Origin: Bradyrhizobium sp. AZCC 2262
Lineage (GTDB): Bacteria > Pseudomonadota > Alphaproteobacteria > Rhizobiales > Xanthobacteraceae
Direction: 5' to 3'
DNA length: 64,000 nt
Assembly (NCBI RefSeq): GCF_036924535.1
Contig: NZ_JAZHRT010000001.1
Span: 7,130,001-7,194,000 of the forward strand
The notes below the pieces were generated by a model that was not told where the DNA came from, made no database searches, and worked only from the letters and a program-made list of their open reading frames with translations. The position numbers were made by a program, and so were the translations under genes. Shown piece by piece: positions 1-6,276 of this stretch (its first letter is position 1; the number at the start of each line of letters is the position of its first letter).

Positions 1-482
1 ACTTCGTGCTCTTCCCGGAGAACGGCTCTTTTGCCTCCGTCGCCAGCGAGACAGATCCCGCCAACTTAACGCCAGCACCGCGGCGCCCGAACCACACGAC
101 TTCGCCGTACGCTTCCGGCGCGTACGTCTATCGCGCCATTCGCGTCCATCGCATCTCACCGCGCGTTCGTGACGATGGCCAACGCCCCTCATCCGCCGTG
201 AGACAGGCGGAGTTATGCGGCTGATTTGGCCCTCGCGTTAAGCGAAATATTTCTGATTCTTGGGCTTGACACGATTTCTGAAAATCAGAAGTGATTTGCC
301 CGTCGTGTTGATTTGCCGCAGCAATGCACCGAGATTGCGCTTGTGCGGGAAGCAAATCAGTTCGCAGAACTGTAGGGTGGGCAAAGCGAAAGCGTGCCCA
401 CCATCTATCCGAGAGATCATCCTTGAATGGTGGGCACGCTGCGCTTTGCCCACCCTACGGATCCACGGATCTGACTTCGCGA
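1..482. other. Gene-free, repeat-rich start of window
   Basis: No convincing coding region is visible on either strand. Short open frames lack family motifs and ribosome binding sites. The stretch looks like a mosaic of dispersed intergenic repeats: an AT-rich imperfect palindrome near 235-300 (a 'gaaatatttctgatt...tctgaaaatcagaa' type element) followed by an inverted pair of the GTAGGGTGGGCAAAGCG family. A gene whose end lies left of base 1 cannot be excluded. Confidence 0.5.
372..458. repeat. Inverted pair of GTAGGGTGGGCAAAGCG repeat
   Basis: The left arm (372-402) begins GTAGGGTGGGCAAAGCG and ends GTGCCCACC; the right arm (429-458) is its near-perfect reverse complement. Each arm is also internally palindromic (GGTGGGCA...TGCCCACC). 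The same family occurs at 6078-6233 in this window, so it is a dispersed element. Confidence 0.85.
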
Positions 483-875
483 TCAGGTCACGCAGCGGCC
501 GGGCTGAAGCAGTTTCGCAACCTCGGTCAGCACGCTGACCGGCGGTTCGCAGGCCACGGTCATCTTCTTCGCCGGACCGGGCTTGGCGGCCGGCGGTGCC
601 GGGCGGTTCCGTACCACCTCCTGGGCGACGGGAACACGCACAACAACGGACGTGTCCTCGAGGCCGACGCTGCGGATCGTGATCGTCTCGGTCTGGCCTG
701 TCGCGGCCTTCTGCGTCGCGCGGTCGGCCTTGGCGATGCGGTTGATGTCCGCCGCAGGCTCGACCGCGGCGAGTTGCCGGCGGCCAATGAGGTCATGGCC
801 TGACGCGAGCTGGACGGCGCCGAACGTCGCCGAGACGGCGAGAGCGGCTAAAACTGCTTTGAATATCTGTGACAT
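483..875 (-). CDS. Small secreted protein of unknown function
   Basis: This 130-residue protein starts with a classical signal peptide (MSQIFKAVLAALAVSATFGA, residues 1-20, then a likely cleavage before residue 27). The mature part is rich in Ala, Pro and Val, with a segment of alternating polar and hydrophobic residues around 62-84 that suggests beta strands. There are two cysteines near the C terminus (residues ~109 and ~128), which could form a disulfide. A purine-rich GAGGG lies upstream of the ATG. No family is recognised. It is monocistronic as far as can be seen, since the next minus-strand gene lies 250 bases away. The signal peptide is clear; the function is unknown. Confidence 0.6.
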   Translation of the reverse strand: MSQIFKAVLAALAVSATFGAVQLASGHDLIGRRQLAAVEPAADINRIAKADRATQKAATGQTETITIRSVGLEDTSVVVRVPVAQEVVRNRPAPPAAKPGPAKKMTVACEPPVSVLTEVAKLLQPGRCVT

Positions 876-1068
876 GGCGGTGTGTCCCTCGCCCCATGGC
901 GATCACAAACACAACCCGAGCCGAGCCAAAGGGGGTCCGGCGCTACCCGATCACTTAACCGTGTTCGAAAAATATTTGAAAATATTTGCGGGCCGCGGGA
1001 ACGACTCCGGGGGGTTCGGAGTCATCCCGGCAGCCGGTTATTCCCCCTGCCCCATTGACCGGCGACGT

Positions 1069-1109
1069 AGGGTGCGACCGTGGTGATGCCGGTCGCACCC
1101 TGCTTTTTT
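1069..1109 (+). terminator. Plus-strand intrinsic terminator without an assigned gene
   Basis: An 11-12 bp perfect stem (AGGGTGCGACC / GGTCGCACCCT) closes an 8-base loop and is followed by GC and six T residues on the plus strand. No plus-strand gene was found upstream. A second hairpin (GACTCC...GGAGTC, ~1004-1023) precedes it, so a small plus-strand RNA is possible. Confidence 0.6.
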
Positions 1110-1126
1110 GGGGGCGAGTCAGCTTC

Positions 1127-1742
1127 TCAAGACACCAGCTTTTTCAAAGCGCGTTCCAGCAGGTCCAGCCGGTCCTGGCCCCAGAAGATCTCGCCCGAAG
1201 GCAGCACGTAGCTCGGCGCACCAAAGACGCCCGCTGACAACGCTTCCTGCGTGAACTTCTCATGCAGCCCATCCAGCTCGGCATCCGAAGGAGCGCCCGC
1301 GCGCAGCTCCGCGGCATCAAGGCCGGCGCGCTGGGCAGCCAATGAAATCGTGGTGGGATCGGCGAGCGTTTCCTCGCGTTCCCATACCGCGCGCCCCAGC
1401 TCCAGCGACAGCCTGTGGGCATTCTTGCCTTGCAGCTTGGCCGCGATTACCAGCCGGCTCGCCGCGGCGTCGTCGCAGGGAAAATGCTTCGGCTCAAGAT
1501 TGATCGGAATGCCCAGCACCTCGCGCCAGCGCTTCAACTCCATCATCCGATAGGCCCGTCGCTGCGGCGGGCGAACGCTTCGGCAGCGGCAGCCCGCCGG
1601 TCTGCTCGAAGATCGGACCGAACTTGCAGGGCTTGATGTTGACGATCGCGCCATTGCGCCCGGCGATCTCGGCGAACGCCGCGCTGCCGAGATACGTCCA
1701 CGGCGAGGTGAGCGACATGTAGTAGTCGATGGTGACGGGCAT
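1127..1742 (-). pseudogene. 2-hydroxychromene-2-carboxylate isomerase / DsbA-like oxidoreductase, frameshifted
   Basis: Two minus-strand frames together make one DsbA-fold protein of the 2-hydroxychromene-2-carboxylate isomerase type. The N-terminal frame begins MPVTIDYYMSLTSPWTYLGS at 1742 and carries the thioredoxin-like start with the S-P-W-(S/T)-Y-L-G signature. The C-terminal frame carries RAYRMMELKRWRE onwards to the family's final helices (FGAPSYVLPSGEIFWGQDRLD). They join at the GC-rich run at 1565-1571, where removing one base restores K-R-S-P-P-Q-R-R-A-Y-R. The whole is 616 bases, one more than 205 codons, and the joined product is about 204 residues, the usual family length. The second half keeps an intact frame, so the lesion is either recent or a sequencing error in a G/C homopolymer. 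Members act in aromatic or glutathione-linked isomerisation; the substrate here is unknown. Confidence 0.8.
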
Positions 1743-1836
1743 GATCCCAGGATTCCCCCAAGCAGGCTGACATCAATCAAGCTAGCCTTGCGCGGGTATG
1801 CCAGCCACCTCATTCAGCCCGGCGAACGGATTGCTC

Positions 1837-2073
1837 TCAGTGCAAGGCGTTCGTGATCTTGTGGTCGAGATGACCGGTCTTGTAGTCGCGGCGAAGCTGG
1901 TTCAGCGACGTCTCGTTCAGATAAGGCAAAGCCTCGCTCAGCTTGTCGGTCGGGGGATAACCGGCGGCAAAACCCTGCCCGTAAATCTTGCGCAACGTGC
2001 CGATCGGGGTGGCGCCGTGCTTGTGGCCGATTTCACCATCCTGCTTGCGGTTGTCAGGACCTGCCTTGCTCAT
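1837..2073 (-). CDS. Hypothetical protein, 78 residues
   Basis: A soluble, charged small protein starting MSKAGPDNRKQDGEIGHKHG, with no signal peptide or membrane segment. The chosen ATG has GGGAGA five bases upstream; an upstream in-frame ATG at 2136 would add 21 residues but lacks a good site. The middle (GQGFAAGYPPTDKLSEALPYLNE) and the basic helical end (LNQLRRDYKTGHLDHKI) look like a compact alpha-helical protein. No family is recognised. It lies between the MFS gene and the broken isomerase on the same strand but is separated from both. Confidence 0.55.
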   Translation of the reverse strand: MSKAGPDNRKQDGEIGHKHGATPIGTLRKIYGQGFAAGYPPTDKLSEALPYLNETSLNQLRRDYKTGHLDHKITNALH

Positions 2074-2206
2074 GCCGATCTCCCTTGTGCCGACGCCGAA
2101 GCATCCTCCCACTGGAGCGGAATGGCAATCGTGCACTGCAACCGGGAATTAAAGCGGTTTGGCGCTCGGGCCGAGCCGTGCGGCGGGCAACGTAACCGAT
2201 GATTGA

Positions 2207-3481
2207 CTACTGCTTTGCCGCCCGCATCTCATCGCTCGGCTTCACATCCTGCGACTGGCTGTAGATCGCGACCGCAACGATCAGCACCAGCGTCAGCGTG
2301 CCGAACAGCGCGCGATAGGCGTCCTCCGTCCGCGCGCCGCTCGCCAGCGGCTCGAACGCGCCGATAATGATGCCTGACAGCGTCTGCATGCAGGCGACGC
2401 CTAGCATAACCGCAGTGTTCATGGTCGAGATGCCGCGCCCGATCAGGCGGTCGGGGAAGATGCCGCGGCCGTGCGTCATCACCATGGTGCTGGAGGCTGA
2501 GAAGAAGCCCATGACGATGATGGCGCCGACCGGCAGCCAGACCGGCGGGTGGGACAACAGCGCGAGCATCGCGAGGAGACAAATGATCACCAGCGTGCCG
2601 CCGATCGCGATCCCCTTGCGGGTGTCGAGCCGGCGGTCGAGCGGGCCGAAGGCGAGCATGCCGGCCTGATAGGCGATCACGGCGCTGAGCAGGACGTTGC
2701 CGGCGGCGATCGGGCTTAAGCCGTGCACCTCGCGCAGGAACGCGCCGCCCCACAGGCCCTGCACGGTGAAGGTGCAGGCATAGTTGCAGAAATTCAGCGC
2801 CAGGATCGGCTTCAGGCGCGGGTTGCGCAGCACCTCGATCAGGCCGTTGAGCATCTCGCCTGATGGTTCCGCCTTGCGGCTCAGGAAGGGATGACCGGGC
2901 GGGGCGTCGCGCACCACCAGCCAGATCGCGATCGTGGCGAGCGCCGTGAAGATGACGACGGCGCCGAACACCGGGCGCCAGCCAACCATCTCCGAGGCCC
3001 AGGCGAGCGGCGTGGTGGCGGCGAGGTTGCCGAGCAGGCCGATCGACAACACGATGGCTGTCAGCGTCGAGAAGCGGTCCGCCGGAAACCAGCGCGAGAT
3101 CACCACCATGCTGCCGATCAGCATCACGCCGCAGCCGGCGCCCATCAGCGCACGGCCGCTCAACAGCACCGGCCAGCTCGGCGCCAGCGTGAACAGGGCG
3201 CCGCCGAGACTGGCGACAATGAGCATGCCGACCACGGTATGGCGCGGCCCGAAACGATCGAAGAAGAAGCCGCAGGGAATCTGCATCGCGGCGAAACCGA
3301 AGAAGAACGCGCCGGTCAGCGCGCCCAGCGCCTCCGGCCCGATGGCCAGATCGCGCATCAGGTCGAGACCGATGGTGACGTTGGAAGCGCGGAAAAAATG
3401 ACTGGCGACATAGGCGGTAGCCATTGTCGCGACGATGATGAGGCCCCGGCGGTAGGGGAAAGGCCGCTCGGCGGACTGCAT
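2207..3481 (-). CDS. Major facilitator superfamily transporter
   Basis: A 424-residue integral membrane protein with the twelve hydrophobic segments of the MFS. The motif-A-like loop after helix 2 reads GFFFDRFGPRHTVVG (residues ~86-100: D-R-F-G-x-R), and a weaker counterpart sits in the second half (FGPLDRRLDTRKG). The N terminus is short and cytoplasmic (MQSAERPFPYRRG). It resembles the anion/organic-acid or sugar-phosphate branch, but the substrate cannot be read from sequence. The start codon ATG at 3481 follows a 140-base leader downstream of the terminator at 3617-3650, so the structured segment further upstream could either be an independent RNA or the regulated leader of this gene. 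Confidence 0.85.
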   Translation of the reverse strand: MQSAERPFPYRRGLIIVATMATAYVASHFFRASNVTIGLDLMRDLAIGPEALGALTGAFFFGFAAMQIPCGFFFDRFGPRHTVVGMLIVASLGGALFTLAPSWPVLLSGRALMGAGCGVMLIGSMVVISRWFPADRFSTLTAIVLSIGLLGNLAATTPLAWASEMVGWRPVFGAVVIFTALATIAIWLVVRDAPPGHPFLSRKAEPSGEMLNGLIEVLRNPRLKPILALNFCNYACTFTVQGLWGGAFLREVHGLSPIAAGNVLLSAVIAYQAGMLAFGPLDRRLDTRKGIAIGGTLVIICLLAMLALLSHPPVWLPVGAIIVMGFFSASSTMVMTHGRGIFPDRLIGRGISTMNTAVMLGVACMQTLSGIIIGAFEPLASGARTEDAYRALFGTLTLVLIVAVAIYSQSQDVKPSDEMRAAKQ

Positions 3482-3616
3482 CGGTAAAGGGACGTTCCCG
3501 TTTGTTTTTTCTTGTGGTTCAGCTTGCAGCGAGCCTATGCGGGCCGGGAACGCAGTTCAACAAGCATTCCTGCCTCACACCTTCTGCAGTATCAGTGTCA
3601 CGCCGCGCCTTGCGCG

Positions 3617-3650
3617 CAAAAAATCCGGCGCGCAGGTGGGCGCGCCGGAT
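3617..3650 (-). terminator. Minus-strand intrinsic terminator A
   Basis: An 11-bp perfect stem, ATCCGGCGCGC / GCGCGCCGGAT, closes a 6-base loop. On the minus strand it is followed directly by six U residues. It lies downstream of the structured segment 3651-3800 and 136 bases before the MFS start. It is almost identical to terminator B at 3835-3870. Confidence 0.85.
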
Positions 3651-3800
3651 AAGTCCAACCAGCTTTCAGAGGCTGGTGGCCCGAGCCAGGGGGAGTGCCT
3701 GGCCGCGAACTCGGGTAACACCGGCCATCGCAGCCCGGAGATATCAAATCCCCGGGGGCGGCGGTGAATCAGGTGAGATGATGATACCGCTAACCGGGCT
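3651..3800 (-). ncRNA. Candidate structured RNA (small RNA or riboswitch-like leader)
   Basis: Between two minus-strand terminators lies ~180 bases with no plausible reading frame but strong secondary structure. Read on the minus strand, three features stand out. CCCGAG...CTCGGG encloses GGCCAGG/CCTGG (3672-3717). ACCAGC...GCTGGT makes a short hairpin just before the terminator (3658-3677). CCCCGG...CCGGG makes a third (3734-3755). A TATCAT box near 3781-3786 could be a -10 element, which would give a transcript of about 160 nt ending at terminator A. Size and shape resemble bacterial regulatory RNAs such as 6S, but I cannot assign a family. It may alternatively be a transcription-attenuating leader of the MFS gene. 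Confidence 0.45.
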
Positions 3801-3834
3801 TGGCGAAGGTGAACTGGTTCACATGACGTGCGCT

Positions 3835-3870
3835 CAAAAAAAATCCGGCGCGCAGTGGGGCGCGCCGGAT
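3835..3870 (-). terminator. Minus-strand intrinsic terminator B, after phyR
   Basis: The same 11-bp stem as terminator A (ATCCGGCGCGC / GCGCGCCGGAT) with a six-base loop, and eight U residues on the minus strand. It lies 25 bases past the phyR stop codon and therefore ends phyR transcription. Confidence 0.85.
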
Positions 3871-3895
3871 CATTCCTGCTCTACGAATATGGGCC

Positions 3896-4702
3896 CTAGC
3901 CCGTGGCCGCCCGCGGCGCGCGGTTGCGCGAGTTGCGCTGGAAGAACAGCGCCTGGCTCGCGACCGCGGAGACCATCGCGGGCTGGAACGGTTTTGAGAT
4001 CAGGAACGCGGGCTCGGGGCGTTCGCCGGTCAGGAAGCGTTCCGGGTAGGCGGTGATGAACACCACCGGCACCTCGAACACGCGCAGCAATTCGTTGACC
4101 GCATCCAGGCCCGACGAGCCGTCGGCGAGCTGGATGTCGGCGAGGATCAGGCCGGGCTTCTTGTTCTTGGCAAGCGCCACCGCATCGGCATGGGTGCGGG
4201 CGACGCCGATCACGTTGTGACCGAGGTTCTTCACCAGGCTTTCGAGGTCCATCGCGATGAAGGTCTCGTCCTCGATGATCAGGACGTCGGTGGCGATTTC
4301 AGCCGCCATCTCGCGGCCGGCCGTGTCCGTGAGCTGGCGAGTCTCGGCGATGTCGGTGTTGAGAATGAACGACACCTCCTCCTCGGAGAAGCCTTCGAGC
4401 GACAGCAGCAGGAACGCCTGCCGCGGCAGCGGCGTGATGTTCGACAGCCTGCGCTCCGGCGGCAGCGCCAGCGTCGCGACGTCGGGGTTGTCGTTGAGCG
4501 AGACCGAATTCCAGATCTGGGTGAAAAGCTTGAACAGCCCGGCGCGCGGGCCATGCCGTTCGTCCAGCAGCGCGCCGTCCTGCAACAGGGCCTCCAGCAT
4601 GGCGGCCACATAAGCATCGCCCGAGGCCTGGTTTCCGGTCAGCGCACGGGCATAGCGCCGCAACAGCGGCAGATGTTCAGCAACAAGCTGTGATCGCGAC
4701 AT
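3896..4702 (-). CDS. phyR: PhyR, anti-anti-sigma response regulator of the general stress response
   Basis: PhyR joins a sigma-factor-like N-terminal domain (residues ~1-125, including the helical SLEGFSEEEVSFILN) to a C-terminal receiver domain (~138-255). The receiver keeps the acidic pair IIEDE (143-147), the phospho-acceptor Asp189 in ILADIQLAD, the Thr of ITAYP and Lys237 in ISKPF. When phosphorylated, the family releases and binds NepR, which frees EcfG. The 268-residue length is standard. I chose the ATG before SRSQLVAEHLPLLRRYARAL because this is the family start; an ATG two codons earlier (4708), nearer to AAGGA, is equally possible. It is divergent from nepR-ecfG, the canonical arrangement. 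The minus strand upstream holds several GGAAC words, suggesting EcfG feedback, but no good -10 partner was found. Confidence 0.95.
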   Translation of the reverse strand: MSRSQLVAEHLPLLRRYARALTGNQASGDAYVAAMLEALLQDGALLDERHGPRAGLFKLFTQIWNSVSLNDNPDVATLALPPERRLSNITPLPRQAFLLLSLEGFSEEEVSFILNTDIAETRQLTDTAGREMAAEIATDVLIIEDETFIAMDLESLVKNLGHNVIGVARTHADAVALAKNKKPGLILADIQLADGSSGLDAVNELLRVFEVPVVFITAYPERFLTGERPEPAFLISKPFQPAMVSAVASQALFFQRNSRNRAPRAATG

Positions 4703-4887
4703 CCCCATTCCATCCTTATCTTTGGCCGTATCCTTGGCCGTATTACTTAGGGTCTCAGCCGGGCGGACGTAACCGTAAAGCGCCGCGTCGGGCGTCAATT
4801 TTAGTTTCGGCGGGGGGACCCCGGTTCCCCTGTCACCCCGACTACTCGCGTAAGACAAAAAAGTTCCAGAAAAAGTTCCCAGATTTC

Positions 4888-4912
4888 GGAACCTTCCGCA
4901 CATATTCGCATT
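4888..4912 (+). promoter_or_regulatory. Candidate EcfG-type promoter for nepR-ecfG
   Basis: GGAAC, 16 bases, then CATT. The alphaproteobacterial EcfG consensus is GGAAC-N16/17-CGTT, so there is one mismatch in the -10 box. It lies 50 bases before the nepR start. Autoregulation of this operon is typical of the system; the match itself is moderate. Confidence 0.45.
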
Positions 4913-4961
4913 AGCCTTTGACCTATAACGCGGCGGCTAGGCCCAATTTCGAGGTAACCTC

Positions 4962-5204
4962 TTGAAACCACAGAGACTTAACTCTCGGGGAAGCGTGGAT
5001 CAGACCATGAAGGAAGTAAAAAAGCAGGGCGGGCTTAACGCCGAGATTCAATCCAGGATCGGGCACCAGCTCCGCGCCATGTACGATGACGTGGTCCGAC
5101 AGGGTGTGCCGGACCGCTTTGCAGAGCTGATCCGGAAGCTCGATGGGCCGGAGGCGGCGGCGGCCCAAATAGAAGATCCAGCAAAAAATGACGGGAGGGA
5201 CTAA
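4962..5204 (+). CDS. nepR: NepR, anti-sigma factor of EcfG
   Basis: NepR binds EcfG in unstressed cells and is captured by phosphorylated PhyR. The diagnostic core is LNAEIQSRIGHQLRAMYDDV followed by a V-P-D-R-F-x-x-L-I-R-K-L-D helix (together roughly residues 25-62), with a disordered acidic tail. The TTG start at 4962 has GAGG seven bases upstream and gives 80 residues; an in-frame ATG at 5007 would give 65 residues, closer to the usual family length, but its ribosome site is weaker. The stop codon overlaps the ecfG start by one base (TAATG), so the anti-sigma and sigma factors are translationally coupled. Confidence 0.92.
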   Translation: MKPQRLNSRGSVDQTMKEVKKQGGLNAEIQSRIGHQLRAMYDDVVRQGVPDRFAELIRKLDGPEAAAAQIEDPAKNDGRD

Positions 5205-5752
5205 TGCCTCTCACAGACTCTCTTCGCGACGACATTTTGGCGTCGGTACCCAGCCTGCGCGCGTTCGCGATCTCGCTCTCAGGCAATGGTGATCGTGCGG
5301 ACGACCTGGTTCAGGAAACGCTGCTGCGCGCCATTGCCAACATCGACTCGTTCCAGCCGGGCTCGAACCTGCCCGCTTGGCTGTTCACCATTTTGCGCAA
5401 CCTGTTCCGCTCGGACTACCGGAAGCGGCGGCGCGAGGTGGAGGACGCCGAGGGCAATTACGCGAAAACCCTGAAGACCCAGCCGGCGCAAAATGCGCAT
5501 CTGGAGTTCGAAGAGTTTCGCCAAGCGCTCGACAAGCTGCCGCAGGACCAGCGCGAAGCGTTGATCCTGGTCGGCGCCTCCGGCTTCTCCTATGAGGACG
5601 CCGCGGCGATCTGCGGCTGCGCGGTCGGCACCATCAAGAGCCGCGTCAACCGCGCGCGCTCGAAACTCTCGGCGCTGCTCTATGTCGATGGCGCCGAGGA
5701 TTTTGGACCCGACGAGACCGTACGCGCGGTGATCGGCGGCAACGGCGGATGA
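5204..5752 (+). CDS. ecfG: EcfG, general stress response ECF sigma factor
   Basis: A 182-residue ECF sigma factor. Region 2 contains GDRADDLVQETLLRAI and the -10-recognising helix around LPAWLFTILRNLFRSDYRKR (residues ~58-78). Region 4 contains LPQDQREALILVGASGFSYE followed by the helix-turn-helix AAAICGCAVGTIKSRVNRAR (~125-160). The position directly after nepR and opposite phyR identifies it as the EcfG member that drives stress regulons for desiccation, heat, oxidative and osmotic stress. A strong terminator follows at 5775-5806, ending a two-gene operon. Confidence 0.95.
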   Translation: MPLTDSLRDDILASVPSLRAFAISLSGNGDRADDLVQETLLRAIANIDSFQPGSNLPAWLFTILRNLFRSDYRKRRREVEDAEGNYAKTLKTQPAQNAHLEFEEFRQALDKLPQDQREALILVGASGFSYEDAAAICGCAVGTIKSRVNRARSKLSALLYVDGAEDFGPDETVRAVIGGNGG

Positions 5753-5774
5753 TGACGCTATCGAAATGACACGG

Positions 5775-5806
5775 AAAAAGGCGGCTCCGAGCGGGCCGCC
5801 TTTTTT
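5775..5806 (+). terminator. Intrinsic terminator after ecfG
   Basis: GGCGGC...GCCGCC stem with flanking A5 and T6 runs. The A run on the left makes it potentially bidirectional. It lies 22 bases beyond the ecfG stop. Confidence 0.85.
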
Positions 5807-5813
5807 GTTTTGC

Positions 5814-5930
5814 GTAGCCCGGGTGAAGCGCAGCGCAACCCGGGATTCAACGGCAGCACCGATCCCCGGATTTCGCGGAGCCTGTCATCGGGCGCGCATT
5901 CGCGCGACCCGTTGGCCCCATCAGGGCTAC
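5814..5930. repeat. Dispersed repeat bounded by GTAGCCC/GGGCTAC
   Basis: A 117-base element with inverted ends (GTAGCCC at 5814-5820, GGGCTAC at 5924-5930) and internal palindromes (CCCGGGTGAAGCGCAGC..., ATCGGGCGCGCATTCGCGCG...). A partial copy of its right half is at 42353-42405. Confidence 0.75.
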
Positions 5931-5934
5931 GACA

Positions 5935-6018
5935 TCAGTGCAGGCCACCGAAGGCGTAGATCAAGACCAGAATCGGTATAGGCACGCCGAGCAACCACAA
6001 CAAAAGATAACGTCCCAT
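5935..6018 (-). CDS. 27-residue hydrophobic membrane peptide
   Basis: An ATG preceded by a near-perfect GGAGGAG six bases upstream opens a 27-codon frame: MGRYLLLWLLGVPIPILVL, then IYAFGGLH and a TGA stop. It has one positively charged residue at the N terminus and a single, Pro-interrupted transmembrane helix, so it should be an inner-membrane micropeptide. I recall similar very short single-pass proteins in Bradyrhizobium genomes but know no function. Its place between the stress sigma operon and the sensor kinase is suggestive only. The strong ribosome site and clean hydrophobic design make it more than chance. Confidence 0.7.
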   Translation of the reverse strand: MGRYLLLWLLGVPIPILVLIYAFGGLH

Positions 6019-6077
6019 GTGAACTCCTCCATCGTTTTGCCGAATCAATTCGCGGCGGATGGACTTGTTCCGAATCC

Positions 6078-6233
6078 GTAGGGTGGGCAAAGCGAAGCGT
6101 GCCCACCTTCAAGACGACGACTTCGATAATCGCCGGTAAGCCGCATGCGCGATTCCTGCATTACATCTTTGATGTCGCAGTATCGACGAGCGGTGGGTGA
6201 AGTGGTGGGCGCGCTTCGCTTTGCCCACTCTAC
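6078..6233. repeat. Second inverted pair of the GTAGGGTGGGCAAAGCG repeat
   Basis: Left arm at 6078-6107 (GTAGGGTGGGCAAAGCG...GTGCCCACC); right arm at 6204-6233 is its reverse complement with few changes. The ~96 bases between the arms hold no gene. Same family as 372-458. Confidence 0.85.
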
Positions 6234-6276
6234 GATTCTGCGTCGCAGGGATGACAGTGGAGGAGCAGACGCTGCC

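Noticed and set aside
3651..3800. Assigning the structured segment to 6S RNA, SRP RNA, tmRNA or a known riboswitch
   Set aside because: Some words resemble 6S RNA, but no diagnostic core could be matched by eye; left as an unassigned candidate.
3502..4056. A 184-codon plus-strand frame through the twin terminators
   Set aside because: It crosses two terminators and the phyR end, has no ribosome site and no motif.
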